This document shows, piece after piece, positions 53,965 to 64,000 of a stretch of DNA of 64,000 nucleotides (within the stretch, counting starts at the first letter, position 1; each line of letters begins with the position of its first letter). Made by a program: the position numbers and the translations under genes. The stretch spans positions 744,001 through 808,000 of the forward strand of contig BLAL01000246.1 in NCBI GenBank assembly GCA_015698045.1, in the 5' to 3' direction. The notes beneath the pieces were generated by a model, which saw only the letters and a list, made by a program, of their open reading frames with translations, did not search any database and was not told where the DNA came from. This stretch comes from Rhizophagus clarus. Taxonomy: Eukaryota > Glomeromycota > Glomeromycetes > Glomerales > Glomeraceae.

Positions 53965-55161
53965 TATCCCTTAAACCATATTGTGAGCAAATTTGCCTAC
54001 AATTTATAAATTAGGATGTTCAACGCTATATAAATTCTTTAATTTTGGCCAAATTATTATTTAATTTTGCAAATGAATTGATCAATATTCTGGCTATAAA
54101 TTATAATTAATTTAATTTGCTGATCATTAAAATTAAGCCACAAATAAGTTCGCAAATCAGGATTCTAGAGTTTAATATTTGAATTTTTTTAATTCTCTAA
54201 TTTTTTCTATAATAACTGTTTTTTATACCATTATTTTATTATTTTTAAACGTTTTTCTTTTTATTTTTATCAAAAAAAGATTTATAAAAATATATAATAT
54301 AATTTGTATATTACTAGATTTTTCATTACTAGATGTGCAATATAACTTTATATTGTAATAAGAATACAAGTATTAAGTAATTTTTTTTAAAGATTATCAC
54401 ATTAAAATTATTAATAATTAATAATAAAAATAAAAACCTATAATTTCAAGATAAGTTTGTTTACAAAATATTTATATAAAATTTACTTTGCTTCTTTATA
54501 ATAAATTTTATAAAAATTATTCTTTTTTTAAACACTATATGGGAACTGTCACAGCAAAAGGTAGTGATACACATTTTAAGTTTTTATTATTTTTTTACAA
54601 TTATCTCAATATCTAATGATTCAATTTTTATAAATATTTTTTTATTTTTTAACTTTAATCAAATTCTATAAAATAAAAAAAATTTTATTAAAATTGAATC
54701 ATTAAATATTAAGATAATTGTAAAAAAATAATAAAAACTTAAAATGTGTATCACTCACTACCTTTTGCTGTGACAGTCCCCATATAAAGTCAAAATTCTA
54801 TATCTAAAATTAAAAAACTCGATTAATAAAAATTGTTTCTTATAAATTATGATAAATTTGAAATATTGTACTAAGGTTTTGAATAGCTACAATTAAATCT
54901 TAATAAGATCGCCAAATTTAAAGGCAAATTTTTTTAATATTATGATCATTTTCAAAAGTGCAATTATTTAATCAATAGGTAATTTTTGATTTTTAATATA
55001 TGATCAGTAAATTTAGATTATTATCACATGATATGTACGTTGAACTAATCAGAAAAAATTATTTACCAAAATAGCTTAAGTATTTTTAAAAATAGATAAG
55101 AGTCAAATCTGTAGCAAAATTGCAGGCAAATTTGCCTGTAATTACTACGGTTTAAGGGATA
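53965..55161. mobile_element. Tc1/mariner-like inverted-repeat element with TA ends (1.19 kb)
   Basis: TA dinucleotides (53965-53966 and 55160-55161) flank 53967-55159. Ends are inverted: TCCCTTAAACC at the left and ggtttaaggga at the right, continuing as an imperfect pair (aggcaaatttgcctgcaa-type near 54000 and 55125). No transposase frame. It contains a second, nested inverted-repeat element at 54538-54784. Confidence 0.7.
54536..54786. mobile_element. Foldback MITE (Stowaway-like), 247 bp, TA duplication
   Basis: 54538-54784 is almost entirely one inverted repeat. The left arm starts TATGGGAACTGTCACAGC; the right arm is its complement with few changes, each arm about 88 bases, around a short AT-rich centre. 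TA flanks both ends (54536-54537 and 54785-54786). It is inserted inside the 1.19-kb TA element. It could fold into one long hairpin. Confidence 0.85.
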
Positions 55162-57120
55162 ACATTATAATTAAATTATAGCATTATAGCAAATATTGTA
55201 ATCATCATAATATCATATATTATAATATTACAGTATTAGCAAATCAATTATAACTAATATCTTTAAAAAATAAAATTATTTTATTTTTATTATAATATAA
55301 TAATTTAAAATAAATTTATTTTTACTAATTAACTTTTTTTCTGCAAAATTTTAAAATAATATAATAAAATAAATAGGTGATAAATATTTAAAGGAAAAAA
55401 AAGTATATTTGTAATATTTATAAAATATTCATAAAAAAATCTAATCTGCAAAACAGTATAATTTGATTAATTATATGGATTTTATCTAATAAAATAAAAT
55501 AAATACCTATTTATTTATTCTTAATATTTTTAACTTTTTTATAAATTTAAATACCATTTCTGTTATCTGTAAAATATATTATTTTAGTATTTTATTTATC
55601 TTTATTTTAAAAGCTAAACAAAAGATTTCTTTATAAAACTTAATACAATCTTTATTTTTTTACTTTTAAATTAAATCATTTTTTTTTGAAATTTAATATA
55701 ATTTTTATTTTTATTATTTTTAATTGAATTATTTTTTTTGAAACTTATTTTTTAATTAAGACTTATTTTCTAATTAAACTATATTTTTTGCTAATTTAAT
55801 TTTATTTTTTCTTAAAATTAAAAAATATTTAAAATAAAAGATTAATTAAAAAAATATGAGTATTGCTAATCTTAATTAAAGGGGAAGAGAAAATTTCCTC
55901 CCTTATATCACATAATTTATGCGTTATATTATTTTTTTTTAGAAATTTGGTGTTAAAAAAAAATATATTTTTTAACTTAAAATTTTTTATTCAAAATAAT
56001 TTTTATATAATAAAATTTTATTTATAAACTGTTAAAATTTATGATATAATATTAAAACAATTTATTAATTTAAGAGTTTACATATTTTATTGATTAAAAA
56101 TATTTATTTCTTAACAATAGGATGAATAAAAAAAAAGAGTTACAATAAAAAAAAAATAAGAAATGAAATTATAATGAGGTAATAGAAAAAATAAAGGAAT
56201 GATTGAAAAGAATAAAAGGGTGAAGAGGAAATGAAAAGTATAAAGATGGAGTGAAAAGGATAAGGAAGGAGCAAAAAGAAATGAAAAGAATATAGAAGAA
56301 ATAAAAGAAAAGAAAAAGATGAAAAATTAAGAAAATAATAATGAAAAGGTAAAAAGAAAGGAAAATAACAATGAGGAGATAAAAAAAAAGGAGTAAAATG
56401 AAGAGAGATAAAAAAAAAAGAAAAAAAAAGAGAAACAAAAAGGAAAAAGAAAGAAAATAATCAAAGGGTAGAAAAGAAACGAAAAAAAGAAAGTACAAAA
56501 GGGAAAACTAATAAGAAGGCAAAAAGAAAAATGACATTAACCAATGTAAATACCACTGTGCAATATCTATATTATCGTATGGCTAATGCTGATCATGCTT
56601 TCTATTAATTATACTGTAAAAATTATCAAAAGTCTAATTAATAATATCGATAAACAGTGAAATTTTAAAAATTACTCTTTATTTTAATATTATATGCAAA
56701 TAAACTATTACCGTTTAATATTGTACATAAATAAACTATTACCATTCAATATTGTGCCATAATGATAATATTATTATCAATTTATTAAAAATATAGGTTA
56801 AACGACATCAGTATGATCCTATAGGGCCGTACGATAATTAATATTATTATACATAAAGATCTTATATAAATATTTTTTTGTATAATAATTTTATATAATT
56901 TGATTTTAATCTCATATAAAATATAATTTAAAATACAATATTTATATTTATAATTATATAATTTGTTTTATTTTTTAATGAATAGTAATATTAGTAACTT
57001 TTTAAAAAAATAATAAATTAAATTATGTAATACTATCAAATATATGATATAATAAAATTTTTTTACTTTTATTTTTACTTGTAATCTATTACATTTTTTT
57101 TAATTCTTTAATTCTAAATT
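55162..57120. other. AT-rich spacer with a polypurine tract
   Basis: About 2 kb without a gene. 56160-56530 is a purine-rich (A/G) tract of gaaaagaataaaagg-like repeats, complementary in composition to the tract at 50.6-51.4 kb. The minus-strand open frame 56498-56169 arises from this composition. Confidence 0.5.
56160..56530. repeat. Polypurine tract
   Basis: About 370 bases of nearly pure A and G on the plus strand with loosely repeated aaaggaa/gaaaag units. Confidence 0.75.
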
Positions 57121-57433
57121 ATTATAATAGGACCCCGGACATTACTGATATAACTCATAATTATGAAAAAAAGCAAATTGATGTGAAATTTAAAAGCTAA
57201 AAAACATGTTTTTTGCAATTTTCTCATCAATCAATGATCCAAATTGGACGTACTTTTTTCAAAAATGTAGCTCTCAATGAGATCTACAAAATAAAAAAAA
57301 GTTTATTAAAATTAGTTAAATAGATGGCGAGATATCCTTAAAAAACTAAAAAAGCAAATTGGCTTAATTTTGAGAAAAATGGGTAAAAAAAAAATGTGAG
57401 TTATTTTAGTAATGTCTGGGGTCCTATTATAAT
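57121..57433. mobile_element. hAT-type MITE, copy 2 (297 bp)
   Basis: The 8-bp duplication attataat (57121-57128 and 57426-57433) flanks 57129-57425. Sequence is near-identical to copy 1 at 32999-33293. The main differences fall at CpG positions (ccccGGac here, ccccAGac there; ggacGtac here, ggaTGaac there; gatggcGag here, gatggcAag there) and in A-run lengths. Confidence 0.88.
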
Positions 57434-57689
57434 ATAATCAATACAATTCTATCAATCTTTTAACTTTATTTTCATTAATTATTATTACATTAATTTTACT
57501 TTTATTTATTAAGTATAGTACAGTCCTAAATGTGATAATCAGAACCTTGACATGATAATTAATGTGATATCTATTATGTTTACTAGTATTAAAATAGCCA
57601 ATGTGTATATGGTTATATTTATGTTACTTAGAAAAATTATTCCTAAAGTATATGAAACAGTTATTTTAATATGATATCTTTGTATTTAA

Positions 57690-57947
57690 AGGCCTTAGTA
57701 CACTCAGCCTCTTCTATAGTCACACTCCCCTCAGAACCAAAAATAAAAAGTGTGATTATAAGAAAAAGTGACTATATAAAGAAATTTTTATATATAACTA
57801 CTAATTAGTGGATCTAAAAGGATATGACTATAAAAACATTATGATTATAAAGGGGTTTTTTTATATAGAGTTAATAGGCATTAATTCAAAGGATTTATAT
57901 GATATAATTATATAGGGGGTGACTATATGGAAGGTAAACTATATTTC
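57690..57947. mobile_element. Possible small inverted-repeat element
   Basis: The left end (cctcttctatagtcacactc) and right end (gggggtgactatatggaagg) are imperfect inverted repeats, each next to TA. Between them gactata recurs several times in both orientations. The limits are uncertain. Confidence 0.35.
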
Positions 57948-58080
57948 ATAAAATCTTAATCATTATATTAAAAATTAAATATATAATATTACTTATTATT
58001 TATTATTAATGTAACTTATTTTATTTTAAATAATTTTCATATAAGTACTAATTATTTTTCTTAATATAGTTAACCCTCTC

Positions 58081-59054
58081 TACAGTAAACCTTAATATAA
58101 CGAATAATGCAGTATAATGGACTATCTATGTAGTACTGATTTTTAAATATAAAAAAATCTTGATATAATGAAGTTTACTGTATAACGTAATACAAAGTAA
58201 AACACACAGAATGGCATATACAAAAGACCTTATAATGATTATAATGAATGATTTATATTATAACAAATTTTTTTTTAATATAATGAAGATTTATTTTTGT
58301 CAATAAGAACATTAATAAACATTCTTATATATTAAAATATTCAATTCTTTCCTAACCTTCAGAAATACTTTGAAAAATCTGTTCTTACAAAAAAAAAAAA
58401 AATGTTAATAAATGTTTTTATACAGAATATTAAAATCAAAATATTCTTTTCATTACGCTATTTACTTTTAGAAATACTCTAAAAAATCTGTTTCTATAAA
58501 AATAAAAAAAAGAACGTTAATAAATATTCTTATACAATATATTAAAATAAAAAAAAATTGATCCCTTTACTCTATTTACCTTTAAGAATGCTTTGAAAGA
58601 TCTGTTCTTATAAAAATAAAAAAAAAGAATGTTAATAAACATTTTTATATATTAAAATAAAAAAAACTCTTTCTCTTTACTCCATTTACCTTCAGAAATA
58701 CTTTAAAAGATCATTCTTACAAAAAAAATAAAAAGAAAGAATATTAATAAAAATGTTTTTATATTAAATTATTAATAAAAAAATAAAAAAAATATTAAAA
58801 AAATAATTCAAACTTACTGATTTATCAAGAAACTATGGCTGAAAGATCTGTTTTCTACAAAAAAATAAAAATTTTTTAATAAAAAAAGTATTCAAATTGG
58901 TATATTAGTTATGTAAATCAACAAATCATATGATTTATATATTCAATATGTCTATACTAAAAAATTTGTTATAGCGTTACCAAATTTTCTTATAATGAAG
59001 CTTTAATCAGCTAAGACATACTAGTAGGGTTTATTATATTAAAGGGAAACTGTA
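58081..59054. mobile_element. Tc1/mariner-like element with CAGT ends and internal tandem repeats
   Basis: TA dinucleotides flank 58083-59052. The left end (TA)CAGTAAACCTTAATATAA matches the complement of the right end, (TA)CAGTTTCCCTTTAATATAA. No transposase frame. The interior (58300-58770) is four to five copies of a ~115-bp unit containing aatactttgaaaaatctgtt and a following A-rich gaatgttaataaa part. Confidence 0.6.
58300..58770. repeat. Tandem repeat, ~115-bp unit x 4-5
   Basis: Degenerate copies anchored by cttcagaaatactttgaaa-like blocks near 58358, 58468, 58580 and 58690, each followed by a poly-A tract and a gttaataaa(c/t)atttttata block. Confidence 0.7.
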
Positions 59055-59372
59055 TATACTTTTAATTTTGTATTAATATTATAAACATTATAAATGAATA
59101 TAAAAACTAAAATAAAAAATATTATAATTTACTTAAAGATTACAACTTACAAAACAACTTTCTAAAAAAAAGTTATAAATATAATTTATTAATAATATTA
59201 AGCAAATTTTATTAGTAAAAAAATAATAATAAATTTATAGTATTTATATAAATTTAATATTTTGTAATAAAATTTAATATAAAAAAAACTTTATAAAAAA
59301 AATTTTTATAATCTATATTTAAAAGAAATCAAGTAAATTTATTTTTTTAAATATGAAATAATTATTATACTT

Positions 59373-59453
59373 TATAACTAATTTATTTTTTTTTTTTTTT
59401 TTTTTTTTGTCAAAAGAAGTGCTTTTATTTCTGAAAAAATATAACTAATTTAT
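59373..59453 (-). mobile_element. 53-bp LINE 3'-end insertion with 14-bp target-site duplication
   Basis: tataactaatttat occurs at 59373-59386 and 59440-59453. Between them is a poly-T run (59387-59408) and gtcaaaagaagtgcttttat plus ttctgaaaaaa. The last ~30 bases equal the 3' end of the retroelement at 29363-31397, in the same orientation. This is an extreme 5' truncation of that LINE family. Confidence 0.8.
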
Positions 59454-60650
59454 CAATTTACTTTTCTTATATTAAAATATAATAAGTTCTTAATTTTAAT
59501 AAATTAAATAAATTAAAAAAAAAAAAAAATTGTAATAAGTAAATAAAATAAATATATCTATAATAATTTTAATATATTATTATAGTAATATCAAAATCTA
59601 AAAGTACTTCTAATATTACTTTATTTTCTTTTTTATTAAATATATTTAAGCACTAGTATTATTATAAGAAATTCTTAAACTGACTATATTTATATTTTTT
59701 ATATTATATTTTTTTTTTTTTTAATGATCTATATATTTTTTATATTATCTAAATTATTAAATTTATTATTAATAATTATAAAAAAATATTCAAAAATAAA
59801 ATAAAAAAAATTATTTATAATAATTTTAAGTATAATTATACATATAATTAATTTTTTTTATAATAAACTTCAATGTAATGAAAAATAATATATGGTAACC
59901 AGTTTAGTAAAAGTCAGGATTTGGTAAATCATATAATTTTAAGAAAATTGCACTTTAATATTATTGGTTAATTTAACAAATTATAATTTATTCTAATATT
60001 TTTAAAGAATCAGTTTTTGCAAATTAAGATAAAATTTTGCAAAGAATTTATTAAAAGTATTCGTTTTTTTTCTAAAATATTTATATTATTTGTTAAATCC
60101 AATAATAAAAAAGTATAAAATTTGCAAATTTTTAAATAAAAAATTTTTTTATTAATTAGTGATCTGTAATAGAAGTAGAGAAATGATCGGCATATGAGGA
60201 ATCTCACGTTATATTTGATAAAAGTTTTTAAGAAATGATTTTGAGAAAAAGATTTTTTACGACTAAAAAGTTACAGTAATTGGCTATCTATTAATTGATT
60301 TTCCCTTTATATTCCCTATGTAAATGATTGCGTAATCCTCTTATGAATAATTATGATCTATATAAATATTACCAAATTTGGTAAATCTAGCCCCAAATTT
60401 TATTATTGCCGATCTCTACTTCTGTTGCGGATTACGAATTAATATATTATAAACAAAATTTATTTTTTCTGAAAGATTAAATAGAATAGTATATAATTAA
60501 AATAAAACCTCAAAAAAAATTTTTTGGCAAAATTCCTGCTTTTTCTAAACTGATTTTCATATAATAAACTATTAATATAAAAATTTTTTTTTTTTTTTAA
60601 TTCAAAGATCATGTTATATGTTAATATAAAAATAGATTTTAATATATATA
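59454..60650. other. AT-rich spacer
   Basis: 1.2 kb, AT-rich; no gene recognised. The minus-strand frame at 60207-60010 is of spacer composition. Confidence 0.35.
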
Positions 60651-61985
60651 TATAAAACTATATATTTTGGAACTTAATTTATCAGATTTATTTAAACAAA
60701 CACATTACAATATTGCTTGTCAAGGTTAAGGCACATACTGATAATTATTATAATAATCTTATTGATAGGCTCGTTAAACTTCAATATCAAAATACTACTT
60801 TTATTTAGAAATATCATGCCAGATAATTTACGATTTTTTCCCTTGTGGAAAAATCACCTTATAAAAACCAAATTACGCTATTTTTTTAGGTTATTGACTA
60901 CCAATTTGGACTTTGAATCATTTTATAATTTAAACTGTAATGCTAGATACTGTCGCTCCTCTATTCTTATTAATTGGAAATGAACGCTGGATTTAATCGA
61001 CTCTTTTTTGAACTCTATTTTGGCCTTCTTTAAAGATATGACGTTAAAATCTTTTAGACTAAAACTTTTAATAGATGAATTGCCTGTTCTTGAACACACC
61101 AAAAGATATTACTTTAACGTTTATGGTGATGCTAATTGTTTCTTATGTGGAGATCACAAAGAGTTTCTCCATCATATTTGGCTTTGCCCTGAAGTAATCA
61201 ACTTGACTTATGAACATTTAGATTTGATAATCTTATTTATTCGCCAATTTATTTTAAATCATACAAAAGTTCACTTAACATCAGACAAGATTTTGTCATT
61301 GGACATATAGGATGTAGCTTATTATGATGACAAATTTACTTTTATTGATTTACGGAGAAGTTTTATTTCTTATTTATTGATTGAACAATTATAAAGTTCT
61401 TTAACAATAAGTCAGATTCATTCACTATTTACTTCAATTGTAGATTTAAATACAGATTTTACAAAAAGATCTATATGGATTCTGTATTGTCAAGCCTTAT
61501 ATATTTGGGAAAATGATCTCAGTATTAATCAAAACATTAAAAGGCGTTTATACAGGGTTGATCTACTTCCTCATCTTCATGGTATTGATCAAAATAATAG
61601 TGAAAAGTCCTGCGAAGGCCTTCTTCAATTTGTTTATTTTCTGTTAATAATCTTGATTACTATATAAATCATGTGAGTTGATTATGCAATTTACCTTCTT
61701 CTTTTTTTGGTAGAATGACACATGTTGTCTAAGGAGTTGAGACCTCAGAGGGAGGTGATACCTGGTATCTTGTAGGATTGAGTCACTATCCTTGATTTTG
61801 ATTGAGAAGTTTGTGATAATTACATTAATTTAGATTTTTTGAATTAGCGTTAATTTGATCAGATTTTGATATTCACATACTTTATATATATATTGATTCT
61901 ATTTTATTTATTTTCTTTTGTTTACTTATAATCATAGATTCTTTTGTCATAATAAAAATAAAAATAAAAATATAAAACTATATAT
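60651..61985 (+). mobile_element. 5'-truncated LINE with 15-bp target-site duplication
   Basis: The direct repeat tataaaactatatat lies at 60651-60665 and 61971-61985. The insertion between (60666-61970, 1,305 bp) carries the end of a degenerate ORF2 (separate entry), about 300 bases of 3' UTR and an (aaaaat)n tail at 61950-61970. The tail differs from the plain poly-A of the 29.3-kb element, so at least two LINE families are present. Confidence 0.85.
60720..61670 (+). pseudogene. C-terminal part of LINE ORF2 (post-reverse-transcriptase region)
   Basis: A reading frame broken by stops (TGA at about 60980, TAG at 61308-61310, TAA at about 61393) encodes MPDNLRFFPLWKNHLIKTK, then KLLIDELPVLEHTKRYYFN and a Cys-x2-Cys...His...Cys element (NCFLCGDHKEFLHHIWLCPE, about 61135-61190), then SIWILYCQALYIWENDLSI to a stop near 61665. 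A CxxC-H-C knuckle of this form after the reverse transcriptase is characteristic of LINE ORF2 proteins (zf-RVT type). The RT and endonuclease themselves are missing through 5' truncation. Not functional. Confidence 0.65.
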
Positions 61986-64000
61986 ATTAAATAAACTTCT
62001 ATATAATAAATTTTATTTATAATAATTTTTTTTAATATAATAAAAATTTTAAAATTTTATAAAATAAATAAAATAATATTGCAATTATTTTATAAAGTTA
62101 ATCAAATAATTTAAAAATTTCCAAAAAGCTATTCTTATAAAAAAAAAAAAGAAAAAAAATCATTAAAAATATTTTTAATAAATCTTCTTTTATTATTAAT
62201 CTTTAATTTATCTATTAATTTCATTTCTAAAGATTTTAAAAGTTTCTTTATAAAAAAAGAAAAAAAAAAAATTACAAGCTTATCTAAAAATATACTAAAG
62301 TATTTATTTTTATAAAAAAAAAGAAAAAAGTTAAAAAATTTTTTTTTTAAATAATAAATATTTTGAATCAGATAATCAAATTTGAATTTATTTTACTTAA
62401 GAATATTTTTTAAAAAAATTTTTAATTTGGTTTTTTTTTCCAGCATTTATCTCAAATGATTAAAAAATTATTATTTAAATATTTTATTATTATTAAAAAA
62501 TAATTAAGAAAATTATTATTTAAATATTTTTAAAAAATAAATTTAAATTAATCATTTGATTCAGAATATTTATTATTTAAAAAATTTTTTTTAACCATTT
62601 AATTCCTTTTTCCAATACTTATTCTATATAATAAAATAAATATTTAGGCACTATTTAGGCTAATCAGACTTTTATTATAAAAAATTTATTAATATTATAA
62701 TAAATTATCCAATATAAAAATATGATCATGTAATTTGCTAATTTAATTTATTAAATAATCAATTTTAAAAAAAAAAACATTTTTTTTTTTTTTGTAATGT
62801 TATTAAATGAAAAATATAACCAGATTTTTAGAATTAAAATAAAATTAAAAATTAAAAGAAGTATTTATTATTATTTTTTTTAATCAATTAAATTATTTAT
62901 TTATTTATTTTTATAATATTATCAAATGAAAAATTAACCAAATTTTTAAAATTAAAGTAAAGAAAAATTGAAAAAAATATTATTATTATTTTTTTTAAAA
63001 ACTTATTTAAATATGATTATTTGCTAAAATTTATTTAACTTGATACTAATAATTAAACCTTTTTTATTAATATTAAAACTGCTAAAATGCCAAAATGCTA
63101 AAACTTACTAAAATTACTGAAACTGGTTTAGCATTTTGATATAGTTTCGATATAACTGTTTTTAATGCTTTATTAGAAATTTGATATATTTTTGATATTT
63201 AACTAATAATAATTTGCAAAATTTTTTTTTTTTTTAAAATTTAAATAATAATATATTATTTAGTATAATTGTATTTATTATAAGTAATATAATGATAAAA
63301 ATTAGCAAATAAATTATTTGTACTTATAATTTAAGTATAAACATTGTTTTTAAAGAATAAATAAAAAAAAATATTCATATTTAAAAAAAAATATATTTTT
63401 TAATTTTTATATATCTTTTTAATTTATTATTTTGAAATTTCAGGTTAAAGTTTACATTCAGAAACCAATTTTAAAGTAAAAACTAAAAAAATATTTTTGA
63501 TTAAAAAATCCTATTTTTTTATTATACTTGCAATTTAAAAAATTAAAAACAAAAAAATATTAATTATATTTCCAATTAAAAATAAATATTATTTATTAGT
63601 TTTTTTTTTACTTTAATTTTAAAATCAGTTTATAATTTTATTTAATAATCCTATATAAAAAAATATTAAGAATATTTTTTTTTAAAAAAAAATAAAAACT
63701 ATTTCATTTTTTAGTTTATCTTTATATTTTAAATCAAAATCTAAATCAAAAAAATGGTTTTTTTTTAAAAAAAAGAAAAAGCAAAATTAATAATATTTTA
63801 AAGATAAAAAAAAAAATTAAATTTTTTTTATTTTTCATATTCTAAAAATGTAAAAAAATATCATTTAAAAAAAAAAATTAAAAGAAATATTATATTATTT
63901 TAAAATAAAAAAACTTATACAATAATAAAAATTCTATTTTTTTGACTTATTTTTATATTTCAAATTAAAATAATAATTCAGATTTAAAAAAGTATTTTTT
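61986..64000. other. AT-rich terminal stretch
   Basis: 2 kb, nearly all A and T, with an imperfect repeated block (atttaaatattt...aaaaaata, 62400-62620) and a tgccaaaatgctaaaacttactaaaa-type inverted/repeated motif near 63080-63140. No gene seen; open at the window end. Confidence 0.35.

Noticed and set aside
56169-56498. 109-codon open frame on the minus strand
   Set aside because: Product of the polypurine tract; composition only.

Overview
The window looks like nuclear DNA of an early-diverging filamentous fungus, most likely a Glomeromycotina (Rhizophagus-like) arbuscular mycorrhizal fungus. The signs are very AT-rich DNA with long homopolymer runs, genes cut by many short GT-AG introns, a TRP-like channel gene with a propeller-like N-terminus, LINE-type elements and many small inverted-repeat transposons. 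The species assignment is inference; the gene models come from reading and splicing the sequence directly.

Region 1 (1-21.3 kb) is compact and gene-dense with seven conserved eukaryotic genes: mitochondrial ribosomal protein mL43 (+), methylmalonyl-CoA epimerase (+), a Golgi SPCA/PMR1-type Ca2+/Mn2+ ATPase (-), Mediator subunit MED23 (-), the arginine methyltransferase PRMT5 (+), a saccharopine-dehydrogenase-like oxidoreductase (-) and the lariat-debranching enzyme DBR1 (+). MED23/PRMT5 and SCCPDH/DBR1 are divergent pairs sharing short promoters. The MED23/PRMT5 promoter carries three CACGTG boxes, and the same hexamer lies upstream of two other genes. Exon phases could be closed completely for mL43 (137 aa), MCEE (216 aa), PMR1 (893 aa), PRMT5 (648 aa), SCCPDH (442 aa) and DBR1 (450 aa).

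Region 2 (21.3-64 kb) is gene-poor and repeat-rich. Only two substantial genes are visible: an NsdD-type GATA factor (34646-36093, -, 388 aa) and a TRP-like ion channel (41632-46307, -) whose N-terminal half carries an in-frame stop and an apparent frameshift. Around them lie broken fragments of unrecognised, partly coiled-coil proteins (27.2-29.1, 38.4-39.3, 40.2-40.8 and 41.3-41.5 kb).

The mobile elements can be delimited unusually well. There is an ORF1-only LINE-like insertion (29363-31397) with a 15-bp target duplication, and a 53-bp remnant of the same 3' end (59387-59439) with a 14-bp duplication. A 5'-truncated LINE with a reverse-transcriptase-tail ORF (60666-61970) has a 15-bp duplication. 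Elements with 8-bp duplications are a 1.3-kb hAT-like element (31634-32958) built around an 82-bp palindromic satellite arranged as 164-bp dimers, and two copies of a ~296-bp hAT MITE. Several TA-flanked inverted-repeat elements are present, one nested in another. A ~118-bp x 12 minisatellite fills 48.6-50.0 kb. Differences between repeat copies cluster at CpG sites (CG to TG/CA), consistent with methylation-driven decay of this compartment.
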